Source of the DNA: Lyophyllum atratum
Taxonomy: Eukaryota; Basidiomycota; Agaricomycetes; Agaricales; Lyophyllaceae
NCBI GenBank assembly: GCA_014905825.1
Contig: JACGCN010000040.1
Span: forward strand, 124,001-188,000
DNA: 64,000 bases
Direction of reading: 5' to 3'
The translations under genes and the position numbers were made by a program. Below the pieces are notes generated by a model. The model was not told where the DNA came from. It was given only the letters and a program-made list of their open reading frames with translations, and made no database searches. Positions 1 through 11,533 of this stretch are shown one piece after another (position 1 is the stretch's first letter; the number at the start of each line of letters is the position of its first letter).

Positions 1-119
1 CCTCAATAGGACTCTTTTTTGGCTTTCCTAGAGTCCAAAAAACCTCGTTTTCCTTTGTTTTCGATCCCATCTCATCCGATTAATCAGTATATCAATGACT
101 GGACCTTCGCCGTATGCAG

Positions 120-593
120 TAAACACATCCTGAACGCCCAAGTCGCCATTCGCGCACCCTGTTGCAAGCAGTGGTATGACTGTGCAGAATGCCACGCCGA
201 AATGCAGACGCACGCGCTCGCGAAAACGACGGAGATGGCTTTCATGTGCAAGAAGTGCAAGAAGGCGTTTCGGAAGGACATGACGGCGTATGAGGAAAGC
301 GATGAGTACTGCCCGCACTGTGATAATCATTACGTGCGTGCGCTTCAATTTTGAGCTTTTCTGACCCCCCTGAACACGTTGAACATCACAGGTCGTAGAC
401 GCAAAAACACCACAGGCAATGGTCGGAGTCCAAGGCGAAGACGCGAGGGTTGATAACCGGTGAGTCGTTCTGTGATGCCATCCCATTTTCATTCCTTACA
501 ACGCCCCCCAGTATGCTCAAGGACGACCGCGTCAAGCAAATCCACACACGATCCATCTTCGTCGAGGACGATTTCAGCGATCGCATTGGCTAG
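120..593 (+). CDS. CHY-type zinc finger protein (Hot13-like), 5' end outside window
   Basis: Small zinc-binding protein of the CHY zinc-finger family; the yeast member Hot13 acts in the mitochondrial intermembrane space on zinc and Tim proteins, but fungal paralogues are less well defined. Visible metal-ligand clusters are CKH at the start, CC..WYDC..CH, MCKKCKKAF and YCPHCDNHY, in the order expected for the family. Base 120 follows a good acceptor (cgtatgcag) and supplies the last base of the Cys codon of CKH, so the preceding codons are intron and the first exon or exons lie left of the window. Exons are 120-333, 392-459 and 512-593; phases agree (HY|VVDAK and DN-R|MLKDD). The C-terminal tail ends in SDRIG. 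The short coding-like stretch before base 120 looks like read-through intron. Confidence 0.82.
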
Positions 594-708
594 GGATAGT
601 TGTATCGCCACTCTTTTTCTGCTTGCTTTGCTCATCTGTCCTACGCTCGATCATGGAATAATGTATACCGATTTCGCATTTACAAAGTCACATTTCCACT
701 CCCTAATC

Positions 709-2687
709 CTAGCAAGCCCTCCGGTCAAAGACATAAGTCGTCAGGCTCGTTCCCTTCAAAGCCAAGACCCAGTTCGTCCCGCTTTTTACAGCACCACTCA
801 ACTGAGCGAAGTCTTCCGATGCCGATGTGCGGAATGCGCGGCTTGCGCAGGCTGCATCAGGGAACGTCAAGGTCAAGGACGCATCCGCGGCATTGGGATT
901 CATTGCCAGGATGTAGTACGTGTTGGCATCTGAAACGGCCATGGTGAACTTATTGGCATCCGATCCAATGATGGGGCGTCGCTGGCTACCGGCTGGGTCT
1001 CTGATCAGTCGATGCTTGATCTGCACATTGAAGGAGCTCACGTCTGACGAAGTTTCCAAAGTGTTTGTTGGTCCAGAACTGCTTCTTGACGTCTGCTCTT
1101 GAGGTTAGTGATATTTTGATATCAAAATGAACAAATATCTCACAGAGAGCGAAGTTTTTGTTCGTGGCATAGTTGGAGTCGTAATAAATGAGACCGTCCT
1201 ACCACAACAGCGTCAATTCCGGGCAGCAAGGAATTAGGAAGAGACTGACATTCCATCCATTTGCATTTGCAGTTGTCGCACATGAGGGGTTGTTCAATGG
1301 AGAGCATCCAATTCCTACGGGTGGTGCGGTGAGTTCCTTCGTAACATTTGAAAAAAAAAAAGAGAAGTCGACTGACCATTCGAAACAAGAGTCCAGAACT
1401 GCAAGCGAGAAACCAGTGATCAGCTTTGAGATGCACTCAATCATAATGACGACTTACATCATAGTGTGGTTCGTTAGCAAGGACCAAGCTCTGGAAGACC
1501 ATACCCGCAAACATTAAAGCGTTCTTGATCCTGACATGTGACTCTTTCTATGAGCTCACGAGTCAGGGAGACCGCATTGCGCCTTACGTTGGATCGTAAC
1601 CTTGTGACCATCCTTTTCCACTCCCGTCTGGGTTCCCAAGAGAGCAGCAAACCTCCTAACACATGTACGTAACAATCAATATCATATACCGTGCTCTGCT
1701 GATCAAGATGACCCACCGACATCCAGGTAGCTTTCCCGGGATACAGCCGATTCGTGTTGCTGATGAACGAGGTATAGCTCGCATCGGTTGGGAAGTCGTA
1801 CGTGTGGTGGACGAGCGCAGTGACCTAGCATTTCCAAATCCAAAATGACATTCGATTTTACGCCAACAGGATGACGAAAAAGCATACCTTACTGAGGACC
1901 TGGGGCAGCCAAGATGTGTACTCGTTCCCAGCGTTTCCGAGACTCGAGGACTCGTCGGCCAATATACCAACAGACGATGTCAAGCCCTTGGCCGAAAGTG
2001 CATTGTACAGCCCGTTAATGACTTCCGCACGCCTATACCCCAAATTCAGCATTCCCCTTGCAAAGACCTAATGACCTGAGTTACTCACTGGGTCGGCTGT
2101 ACCTGCATCCCCTCTTGCCCACACGGCGACGGCCCAAACGTGCTATCAGGCTCGTTCATCGGGGACACAAGATCAATATTCACGCCCTGCCCACGGAAAT
2201 GCGCGATAACATCCGCCAGATACGTCCCATACGCCGCTCCAGAGCCGGTGACAAACCCACCATTGCAGCTCGCCTTACCCGACGTCAGCGGCGCAGGCGC
2301 ACTATTCGCAAACGCCGTGAGGTGCTGCACGCCGCGCTTCGCCGCCTCAAAGAGGAAATACACGCCCTGCGCGTCCTTCGCGAAGTTATACACGCCCGGG
2401 CTCACGTAGAACGTCTCCGGTGCGCGCGTTGGGTTGGAGACGTTGACGCCGCCGGCGCCGACGTTGTACCGGTAGCTGGAGAGGCCCAGCCCGCTCGGGG
2501 AGAAGAGAAGCGTGGAGAGGTTCTGACGCGTTGCTTCGGGGAACTTGTAGAGGTCGTTGGGCCACCAGGCGCCGGAGCCGCCGATGCCGTGGAAGGTCTG
2601 GGCGGGGGTGGAGGAGACCGAAGCTGCGTGGACGCCGAGCCACGGAAGGGAAGAGGCAAGAAATGTGATGGCGAGAGGCTTCAGCAT
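709..2687 (-). CDS. Glycoside hydrolase family 30, endo-beta-1,6-galactanase-like
   Basis: Secreted glycosidase; closest in pattern to fungal GH30 endo-beta-1,6-galactanases (GH30_5), with beta-1,6-glucanase as the alternative. It starts at 2687 with a signal peptide (MLKPLAITFLASS to HAAS). Family landmarks are GIGGSGAWWPNDL, the glycine-rich RYNVGAGG, the acid/base glutamate in SPMNEPD, and the nucleophile glutamate that opens the exon EVCCSLGNPDGSG after the intron that follows ..ATWMS. The gene has at least seven exons; the last (709 to about 1082) encodes a beta-sandwich tail with NAADASLTLTFP. All catalytic residues are present and no frameshift was found. The next gene on this strand is the U6 snRNA and then a VHL-like gene. 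Probable role is breakdown of plant arabinogalactan side chains or remodelling of fungal beta-glucan. Confidence 0.86.
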
Positions 2688-2727
2688 TTTTCGCAGATGG
2701 TATCCCACTGTGATGTTGAGAGAAGGC

Positions 2728-2733
2728 TTATAA
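2728..2733 (-). promoter_or_regulatory. TATA-like box of the GH30 gene
   Basis: The palindromic hexamer TTATAA lies about 41 bases upstream of the GH30 start codon. Position and sequence fit a TATA box, but no transcription start can be seen. Confidence 0.4.
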
Positions 2734-3203
2734 CGAGTGTGGAGGGAACATGAGGATGAGCATTCGAAACAACTCCTTGGGCAGGTGGCTAGGTCAAGTG
2801 GGTGGAGCTGGCAGACCACGGTCCGCCCGGGTGCTTCGAAGCTAGGTGGTCCCTTCTCCCGTCTCCGACAAAAGTCCCGACGAGAAGGTGGCTCAAGGGC
2901 CACGCGGGGCGCTCATCATCGCATTATCTACAACGTGATAAAACTAGGAACCTGGTAGGACTTGGAATGTACAGGAATACCATCAGAATAATCAGAGAAT
3001 AATATTCAAATCGCAGCGAATGACTTCACGTACGTGAGCTTATGTAAGCGTAGGCTCAACTAAACCCTCCCGTACAAATGCATTTGTAGTGGTAGGCTTT
3101 GGTTCTAGGTTACAACATTGCTAGACATGGAGTGAAGCCGTATACGGTATTATCGTATGTTCTGTTGCCTTCAGCACCGGCGTAATCGTAGGCAGGAACA
3201 AAA
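2734..3203. other. Intergenic, GH30 promoter side and U6 3' flank
   Basis: No gene recognised. It holds the upstream region of the GH30 gene and, near 3200-3203 on the minus strand, a TTTT run that may terminate the U6 transcript. Confidence 0.5.
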
Positions 3204-3264
3204 TAAATATTGAGATCCGTAGATCTACCACTCCGGGAAAGCGTGTCATCCTTGTGCAGGGGCC

Positions 3265-3295
<31 letters not shown>

Positions 3296-3320
3296 TTCGT
3301 ATGTCACCCCGAAGGGGACA
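3204..3320 (-). ncRNA. U6: U6 spliceosomal small nuclear RNA
   Basis: The minus strand carries the nearly invariant U6 core: AAAATTGGAACGATACAGAG followed directly by AAGATTAGCATGGCCCCTGC and ACAAGGATGACACGC. The ACAGAGA box that pairs with the 5' splice site is at 3275-3281 and the catalytic AGC triad at 3267-3269. The 5' end is set by the short stem-loop GTCCCCTTCGGGG. The 3' end is set before the T run at 3200-3203 and is approximate. The RNA pairs with U4 and then U2 in the spliceosome and is expected to be made by RNA polymerase III. No clear TATA box at -30 and no obvious downstream B box were seen. The core is not interrupted by an intron, unlike U6 in some other fungi. Confidence 0.93.
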
Positions 3321-3756
3321 ATGGTATGTAGGCAGTTTCCGTGGCGGAGGATCGGTTTTTGCTTTTTGTTCAGCCCACGGGTCGTGCTTATTAATTGGGG
3401 AGCTTGCTCCCCTATATCTTGCTACCGACCCAAAATGCAGATGATTGGTAAGCGTCGCTGGTTTTGTCCCTGTTTGTCTTGAGGACCCCGTGAGAATTTC
3501 AGCGCAGCGCGCTGCCACGCGCAAGCAACGCCGTCAAAAATGTCGCTCGCGCGTTTCGTTTTCTTGGTGGCTACGTTCGCGCTCGCTACTGATGCTGGGA
3601 CTGCTCTACAAAATTCTGCTATTGAGGACCCTGAAATCGGCTATCTAGCACACTTGCCGCTAATAGGTTGCCAATTGTGACTGTATGCCATTGGCATTTA
3701 CTGAAGTCCATCCGCTCTCTCACTCAATGGTGTCAGGGGCTTCCGGGAACTTCTAC
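3321..3756. other. Intergenic, U6 upstream region
   Basis: No gene recognised. The stretch is the 5' flank of U6 followed by unremarkable sequence up to the presumed LTR. Confidence 0.4.
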
Positions 3757-4017
3757 TGTTAAGAGCATAACCTCAGGTAGAGATGTAATTGTAAGACTAT
3801 AGGTACAAATAGTAAGTGCATGTAGGAGTAGTATAAGGTCGGCTCACCTTTAGTATCTCAATACAAGGACTAAGGGTGACCAGGACAGCAGGTAGGTATA
3901 TATATACTTGAGAGTTGTAGTGAAAGGGAATTGTAAGATGAAATGATTACTAAAAGAAAGCAAAGGTATTCATGACAGGGAGAGTGCACTATTGCGGGTG
4001 CACATCAGATCTCAACA
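3757..4017. mobile_element. Probable solo LTR of a Ty1/copia-like retrotransposon
   Basis: A 261-base AT-rich block begins TGTTAAGAG and ends ATCTCAACA. The ends are short inverted repeats (TGTTAAGA against TGTTGAGA, 7 of 8) with the TG..CA termini of fungal LTRs. The flanking five bases are tctac on the left and cctac on the right, a near-match to a target duplication. A TATATATA box lies near 3897-3905 inside the block, as expected of an LTR promoter. No primer-binding site or gag follows directly, so a solo LTR is the best reading. No second copy is present in the window, so the call rests on the terminal features alone. Confidence 0.42.
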
Positions 4018-4827
4018 CCTACTGCCTCCTTTGACAGTCCGCTAGAGATCAATCTGGCACTTACAGGATTTTACAGCATTACTTTACCTATCACTGAGGC
4101 TATCAGGAACTCACTAGAATACACACAGTACAATATATAAACTTAAACACGATCAGTCAAATATGTTTTACTATGCCCTGAACAATAGACACTTGCACCT
4201 GCCTAGCAGAAAAGATTGAGAAGAGAAGTTTGTCGGGAATTTGCAGGAGGACAATTCTAGGCGAGTTCACTTTAAACTCATATGGTACAGTAGATTTCAG
4301 TGAAGCTGTATTCAGTAATGATCAAATTTGTATACTACCTCCTGCGCACTCAGATAAGGATTTAATAAAAGACTCTGATAAGGCAAGCTTCCCATTTCGT
4401 AGGTGAGGAACTCGCATACAGACATATTATTGTTTACACCTAATTTCAAGTTAGTACGGCCAGTCACATTTCAAGAAACTACATAGTGTCGCCTCCGTCC
4501 AGGACCAAATAACAGTTTCTCGCCAGCAGAGTTTCGCAATGTTCAGAGACAAGTACCAAGAGGAATCGGGACACAGTTCGACCCACTCCCGCATCAAAGG
4601 ACACAGACCTCAGTCATCATCTATATATCACCTCACAGGCAACCTCACCCCTCAGTATGAAGGCACCGTTCTGACAGGCAGGGTACTCGTATGCAAGATG
4701 TATGTCCTACATGATTTTTAGGTGAGGTAAGTCTGATAGCTTTGTACGAGATTCTAGCTGGAATCGCTGATAAATAATCATAAATTGCCAGGAGGCGCGC
4801 GCCGAATGCCCGCCCTTAATCGCAAAT
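4018..4827. other. AT-rich intergenic stretch with a coding-like fragment
   Basis: No complete gene. On the minus strand around 4160-4310 a protein-like run of about 50 codons (STVPYEFKVNSP..., ending ...VKHI and stop) is open, and a second short run (MSVCEFLTYEMGSL...) lies near 4320-4425, but I could not join them in phase and recognise no family. This may be the remnant of a decayed gene beside the LTR. Confidence 0.3.
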
Positions 4828-5929
4828 TTAAGAAAAACTCCCTTCAGGTAAGAGGCTATTATCAATGACCGCCGTTCCTTCATATGGAGCTGGGAAGAAT
4901 ATAGCAAACGGATCCTTTTCGTGCTCAGCAATGAGTGCCCACGGATGGCCCACAAATGTCGACTGGCGGCACGACTGTCCTGGCGGTACCGCGGCAAATA
5001 GAACTCTCTTGCCGTAGTAATCAACCCAGAACACTTTGACTCCAACCTGGAGACGATTCTCAAACTCGATTGCGGTTGATACGCCTCCCTGGTCCGACAG
5101 AAGATTCGGCATGTCGGATGGACGTATCGCAGTAAGAGTCTTTGCGCATGCATAATTTACTTAGCATCATGGAAAAGAACCGAAATCCAGGCTTCGACTC
5201 ACCTTGATAGGGAAGAGCATCCTATCGAGGATGACCTTCGACTCGGGGAAGATTGGGAAATATATGACTTTGCTTATGTCGTTCTTTCGGGAGACAACAA
5301 CCTCCCATGGATGGCCCACGAAAGTCTCTTGACGAATAGAATTGCCCGGCGCGAGCGCAGTGAAGAGCACTCGATTCCCGCTGAAGTCTATCCAGAATAT
5401 TTTTGCTGACTCGGCCTCAAAACGGTTGACAAAGTTGACTGCAGCTGAAGGTCCTCCGTAAACTGAGCGGGGGTTCTCTACCGTGGATGAAGCCTGTGGG
5501 GAGAGTGTCTGTTACACGCGGTTGAATTAACTCAGCCTGAACGATTAGGGAATATTTTCGCACCGGAACCATAAGGGGGTCAGATATCACGAAAGGGGCA
5601 GCACGATACGAATAACACTCCAATTGAATCCACTGTGCCGAAGGGGAATGGCAGATGCACTAGATAATCTGCGAACATCATGGATTTTATTAGAGAGATG
5701 ACATCGACGGTAAGCACTTACTAGTGGTGGTGCCGGGAGCATGCCTGAACGCCATTCCTCGATTGGCTTGACAGATCCCAGGGCTAATCATAGAACAAGG
5801 CGGCAGAACTCTCACATGTCGACAACGAGGCCATATCAATTGAATGTGGTCGCCTCGGTCCAGGCAGCAAGTAAAATGCACAAATAGCAAAGCAACTACA
5901 AAGTCGGAGTCTGCGGGCAGCAGACGCAT
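4828..5929 (-). CDS. Protein with two tandem VHL-like beta domains
   Basis: Each of two successive exons encodes a domain resembling the beta domain of the von Hippel-Lindau protein. Copy 1 (exon 5203-5493) has NFVNRF, KIFWIDFSGNRVLF, LAPGNS and TFVGHPW. Copy 2 (exon 4828-5139) has EFENRL, KVFWVDYYGKRVLF, VPPGQS and TFVGHPW. In animals this domain binds hydroxyproline substrates of an E3 ligase; the fungal role is unknown and no alpha domain for Elongin C is visible. Exons 5564-5659, 5203-5493 and 4828-5139 join in phase 0. Upstream, an exon ending at 5722 (..EEWRSGMLPAPPL) also fits phase 0. The true start is unresolved; the ATG at 5929 opens a hydrophobic run and is a guess. A single-exon reading of copy 2 alone would miss half the protein. 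Confidence 0.65.
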
Positions 5930-6479
5930 GTGCCCGATGCTTTGCAACCTCGAACTATCGAGCGACATCTTCCTGACTTTCTGAACACGAGAGGGAAAAA
6001 CCACTTATTTTGTAAGTGTCCAAGGCGCCTGAGTTTGAATGGACACACCTTCGGCTAGCTGATCCGTTGGGAGTCCCTTCGCTTTCGCCATCGAGCATGG
6101 ATATTTGTCCATGACGTGCTAGAGATGACGGAGCAATGTTCCCATGGCAGATGGATATATCTGAATGTATCCCATGATCAGATTGCCAAGCTGAAATTGT
6201 CGATATCGGGAGGATTTAGCTAATCGGAGGCACTTGAGCATGGGCGACTTGTCATTTAAACTACGCTTCGTGGATTTCCCTGATCGAGTATTTGCCGGGC
6301 CTCATCAATGTCGGTGCATCGCATTAGAACTTCGAACACGGGCCCGTCAAGGGGGTTTGAGAATTGGTACAAAGCCAAACGATCTAGAATTTTCTGATTC
6401 ACAGGGTGACAATACAATCAACTATATTTGGATTTCGGAAGAGAATCGCATACTGGTCAAGTCGTCAAGTCGTCTTTGA
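5930..6479. other. Intergenic between VHL-like and GH81 genes
   Basis: It probably contains the 5' exons or leader of the VHL-like gene and the 3' flank of GH81. One open stretch on the plus strand (6234-6479, about 81 codons) resembles nothing I recognise and is not called. Confidence 0.35.
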
Positions 6480-9400
6480 TCAAGCTGCAACAAGTCTGAA
6501 CCCTGCGCTGCTCGCCTCCGTAACTCCATTATTAATCAATGCCCCACCAGTTCCTAACGTCAGGTAATTCTTATTCGAAGCAGCGAGAATTGAGTAGACA
6601 CCGCCTGCGGCGCCTTGCTTGGGCCGAATGACGAAGACCTCCCATGATGAAGCGACGTCACGAGCTGCAGAAAGCGTGAACGTGCCTGCCTGGTCGGCTG
6701 TGACGAACTTGTTTGTGGAAACAGCCTGGATTGTACCCGCGTTGGGGGCGAATGCGAATTTGAATTGAGCAGCCTGTGCTTTATCAGTCGTCGACGCAAT
6801 GAGATTAGGGAGAGTCGAGGTCGCGACGTAGACATTGTTGGTAGACTGGATGTAGAAGGTGCCGATGGGGTTTGATGCGGCGGAAGTGCATACGTTGGAT
6901 GCGCCAGCACGAGTGGAGATGAAGTAGAGTTGATTACTGAAAGAGTTTCCTGAGCCCCATGTTGTAAGCGAAGCAGAACGCTGTGCTGCAGCTGCAGGGT
7001 TTGCCTGGGAGTAAGCAAGATAGATAACCGATTTCCATTCGTCGCCGTATGTGGCATCATTGAGTTCAGGCAGGGCATAGTCATAGACCGCTTGAGCCCA
7101 GGTCGCGTCATACATATATTCATTGATGGGAGTCACGGGCAGGATCTGGATCGCAGCAATCTGCACTTTCTGGGCGCCCCAGAAACTGGTAATTCGAAGT
7201 GAGATTCCTAGTTAAGTAGATCATGAGATGAACGCCAACTTACAGCCAAGCTCCCGCTTGGAAGTCCATAACATTGCCGATGGTGACAAGATTACGCAGG
7301 GCCTGTTCGGGGTATGGCTGGTCTCTATCCGTCGCACTGGCCTTGGGGTAAAGGTGCCAGTAGACCTGAGCAGCGTGTTGTTCGTTCGCAACCAGGAGAC
7401 GAGCATAGTTCTTGATGTTGGTGTTGCCTGTGACGTCGGCCCAGAGCAAGGCTCCGTAGTAGCCATTCACTGCTTCGCCGATAGACTCTTGGTCACGAGG
7501 GCCTGCGCCGTTAGCGATGCCGGAAGCTACGGGGAGTGATGTCTATAAGCGCTAGATCAGATAAGGGCAGAACCGGTGCATACCCCAAGAATGTCCAGCA
7601 AACCAGTCACGGCAACGCGTAACGGCGAAGTGGGGGTCGTTTTTCGAAGGGTTGACGATGTCCCGGAGGAACCAGTTCATCGTACCTCGGTATGTGTTCA
7701 ACCAAGCGCTGTCATATCTAGTGGAGATATATCAGAGGCCGCGGTTGTGATGTGAGGAAGGAGTGATACGTACTTCGCAATAACGGCACCAGCGGCCAAG
7801 AAATATCCATAGTGGAAGTGGTGATCGTTATAGTATCCATTGCCGTAATCGACCCATACGTTGTTGTAACCCGCTCGGTTGATGATGCCACCCCAGGCAG
7901 TCTCGTAAGCGGGTACCGCGGCTGATGCAGAATTGAACTAGAAGGATTTTAGCATTAGTTGTAATAGACGACAGATAATATGTACCAAGAAGCCGAACAT
8001 GCTCTTCAGGTAAGTAACAACAGGCTGGATAAGGTCGGTCCGCCCGACTTGCTCAGCAATTAAACTAGAAGAACCCGTCAGCCAGCATTCAACTTTTGTA
8101 GTATACACTTACGCCAGTCTGGAGACCATGGCAACATGACCGCCGAAGAAGTAGAAATCTCCAGGTTGCGCTACCGCTGGCAGGTGTGCAATTTCGTACT
8201 CAAGACCAGCGATTAGCGACGCGCGACATGAAGCGTCTGGCGCACGAGGAGCGTTCCAGGAGATCGTAGGGAGGTTGTACCGCAAATTCCACACGTTTCC
8301 AATTGCTGGGTACATATTGCCCTTCGTGGTGAGATATGAGAGGGAGGACGTAGCCGGGAAATTGGGAGACTGCATCTTGGATCTTTGAACATTATGTCGG
8401 TTTTTCAAGCGATCAAGCGTTAAGTAGATGAGACAACATACCGGTGATGAGGCCATGTAAGCATAAGAAGGTTCGCAGCATTTCCGGTCACAGTCCAAGT
8501 GAAGCGGAGCGTGCCAACATCGCCAGAGATGTCGTAATCAGTAGCGACAGCTGTCGGGTAGTTCGCTGAGTACTGGTCAAGGAGTGCTTCGTGGCCAGGG
8601 GCGTTGAGCTTGACCACTCGGAGAACACCGTTGAATTTGCCTCCAGCGACGATCGTGCCAGCGTTGCTCGCTGTAAGGCTGATCGCGCCTGAGAGAGAGT
8701 AAACGTTATAGGTACCAGCGCCGTTGACGACCTGGAATTTGGTTGCCGAGATAGTGGCTACATATCCATATCAGAAAGTTATCCGAAACGTAGAAGGCAC
8801 TGTACTCACTGCTAGCACCAGCTCCAAGTGCTTTGCCAGAGAAAGAAGTGATAGCTCCTTTGGAACTCGTAAACTTGGGGGTTGAGCCAGAGTACGAGAA
8901 AGTCAGATATGGGGAGCCAGGAACGAGGTAACTAGTCAGAGTGCTAGTCCCTGTGAAGTACTGGACTGTGACTGATTGAGTGTCCTGAGCAACACAATTG
9001 AGTCTACCGACAACCAAATAGATATTGGTATTACCCAAGATAGAGCCTTGTGGTTTTTGATGTCGCCGTTGTGCTCAACAAATCCAACCGCCCAGTCGGC
9101 CTGGACAGGTTGGTGGATTGAGGTTCCGTCGAAGTCACGCGACGTTGAGAGTCCAAATTGGATTCCAGTGGGCGTCAAGCTACTCTGGTAAGGAAACGGG
9201 CCACCGACAACGCTGCATATGAAGCGTAAGAATTTGTAAACAGAACGTACAGAGGAAAAACGATAGACTTACGCGTCACCTGTGCCTGCTCCAAATCCGA
9301 CCCACCAGTCATTTGTGGGAAACGGTGGAGAGAAGCCTTGGAAGAAGGAGTTGGGAGGTTGGTCGTTTGCAATGGATCCACCGGCGGGTGCAGGGCGGTC

Positions 9401-9490
9401 TGTGCCAATTGGCCCAAACACACCCATTACATCGCGGACGGTCAAAAGCCCAAAGAAAGCGATTAAGGCTGGGTTTCGAAGCCAAACCAT
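6480..9490 (-). CDS. Glycoside hydrolase family 81 endo-beta-1,3-glucanase with C-terminal trefoil-like module
   Basis: Secreted endo-beta-1,3-glucanase acting on laminarin or fungal wall glucan. It starts at 9490 with a signal peptide ([18 protein letters not shown]). GH81 landmarks in order are [26 protein letters not shown], the motif [17 protein letters not shown] that carries the catalytic aspartate, [23 protein letters not shown] with the catalytic glutamates, and the closing [20 protein letters not shown] region. After the catalytic part, about 150 residues (LYFISTRAG... to ...GFRLVAA) form repeated beta segments ([37 protein letters not shown]) like a fascin or beta-trefoil binding module. 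About ten introns are present and no breaks were seen. The protein may act on the fungus's own wall during development, or on prey or rival hyphae. Confidence 0.92.
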
Positions 9491-9530
9491 TGCAGAGCAA
9501 CTTGTAGATTGTGGATAAGCTCGGTCAGGC

Positions 9531-9537
9531 TTTATAT
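9531..9537 (-). promoter_or_regulatory. TATA-like box of the GH81 gene
   Basis: On the minus strand the sequence CATATAAAG sits about 41-47 bases upstream of the GH81 start codon, a usual distance for a TATA box when the leader is short. Confidence 0.45.
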
Positions 9538-11533
9538 GAACGGAAAAATTCCAAAACGGAGGGAAGCTTGACTGTCAGCCGAGGCGAAGAGCCTAATTCG
9601 ACTGAGATATGGTTGCCATGTCTTGGACTCATCGGGAGGAGGCTAAGTGGAATCCGAAGGGAACAGCAAAATGGGTAATGAAGGCCTTCATACTTGCCGA
9701 TGTGACCGCACAGAGGAAAGGATATATTCGTCGCCCATGCGCCTGCCGAACCAGATGACTGACGTGGCGCCTTATACAGGTCGGAATATAACCAGTGGTA
9801 ATGCGCGACACATAGCGCTGGGAATGTGCGAAAGGAAGGCGACTAGCTTCTTGAACCTATTGAATAAGCCAGGGTTGCGTCTCGCGCCTGCGCACGGGGG
9901 GACCAATGTCCGTGGCCATGCGCACCGGGAGGCAGATGATGATGTGAAGGACTGCATATCACTTCTGGTCAAAACCCATTAGGATTCGAGCAACGAAAAT
10001 CAATCGAGAGGAACAAAAAGGGGAAGGGATGTCGTACCGGTGATACACATGTAGAAATCAACAACTCCCAAATACACGGACTACCTCACCATTCTCTGGA
10101 GAACGTGGGTACCTCTCTCACAGAGCCGAGAACGCTAGATAACGAGTGTCGCGGTCAGATGATCAGCACAGTGGTCTCGTCTCATGCACCGTCGTTCCCA
10201 CTTGGAGAACGAAAACAGCGAAACAGATGATCCCTGACGGTGACTTGTGGTCACTTGACGCGCCATTGATCACGAACATCTTGCCACTGCTCTTGGAGCT
10301 GCACATACTCAGCTGCTTCATATCCCATAGCTGGTTTCACGGCTCCGGAATCTAAACGCTAGTTTAGTTAAGTTGGCTAGCCGGGTGAGCTCCAGCTCGT
10401 CATGCGCCAAAGGATCCAAGAGATGCTCGGGCAGTAATGTGATCTCCCCGGGTTAGTAGAAGGCGACGACGAGTAGACCTGAGAGATCATGCGATCAGTA
10501 GGCGTAGAGATGCAAGGGAATACGTTATGTAGAAAGTGCCATCGGGTCAGCGGCAAAAGTCCAACATGTCCTCGATCAAAGACAAGGAGTGATCCACGTG
10601 GCAATCTAATCACCCAGATTCAACAGATTGGCTCCGACCTCTTGTGCTCCCTCGCTATTAACACCCTGAAAATTAGACATGTGTGATCATTCCGTTGTCT
10701 AGGCGTTCTGTACATGATGACAGAATTCCCAGTAGTAGACTTGCCATGCGAAGTCACTGCGAAGCCTGTGTCAAATTGGCGTAGCTATGTACGAATCTTG
10801 TACGAATCTTCATCTTGGACTTGAGCATGGTTAGTAACTGTGGCGTAGATTTTCATGGCTGACGAGTCTCCTGGTTCATGAAGATCATCATAGCCAGGTA
10901 CTCAAATCCTAGATCCATACGTCATCTTCATACGCCTCCTGTTGCGGGGCACGGAGATTGAATAGGCTTCTCCAGAACGAAACAGACCTGGAGACGTGGG
11001 TGCGGACCTTTTAGACAAAATGTCACATGGAGAGTCGACCGACCAATATCAATCACCTGGGCAGTTAATCAAGTTCTGAACCGCAATCAGAGGACCTTTT
11101 TATACCATCGCGTACAACCGCATCCAAGAATCCACGAATGTGGCTAGATATGGCGCCTCTGACTGACCCCGGGTTTCGAAACTCCGTGGACGGCGAATTC
11201 TGGGCAGAATGCCAAAAAGCACCGCTTGAACACCACCTGTCTTATAGGCCACGATCTCGTCGACACATGTTATCCGATTTCCCATCCCCAGAAACGTAGC
11301 GTTGTGACCCATATTGATAAAAAGGTGCAGGAATGCGGCACACCGATCCCTGTACCGAACGTCCGACAAATAAGCGTGGTTTGTTTGCTACGCAACGAAA
11401 CAATGGTCAAATGACAGTGACAATTTCCATCAACTTACCAACCCACTAAAATGTTGCCTAGAAGCGCATGATGACAATCGGAATCTGGATGAGTAGCGTC
11501 GAGCAATGAGATATCGATGTCGAAAAATACATT
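9538..11533. other. Two-kilobase intergenic region upstream of GH81
   Basis: It lies between the 5' end of GH81 and the 3' end of ELP1. Several open stretches of 60-110 codons exist on both strands (for example 9647-9982 plus and 11100-11369 minus), but none shows a domain, compatible splice joins or conserved motifs. No tRNA or repeat was recognised. An unknown small gene cannot be excluded. Confidence 0.4.

Noticed and set aside
2058..2753. 231-codon plus-strand open frame rich in Arg
   Set aside because: It is the mirror of the GH30 first exon, whose reading has signal peptide and catalytic motifs.
11100..11414. Open frames on both strands in the GH81-ELP1 interval
   Set aside because: Neither reads like a known domain and they exclude one another.
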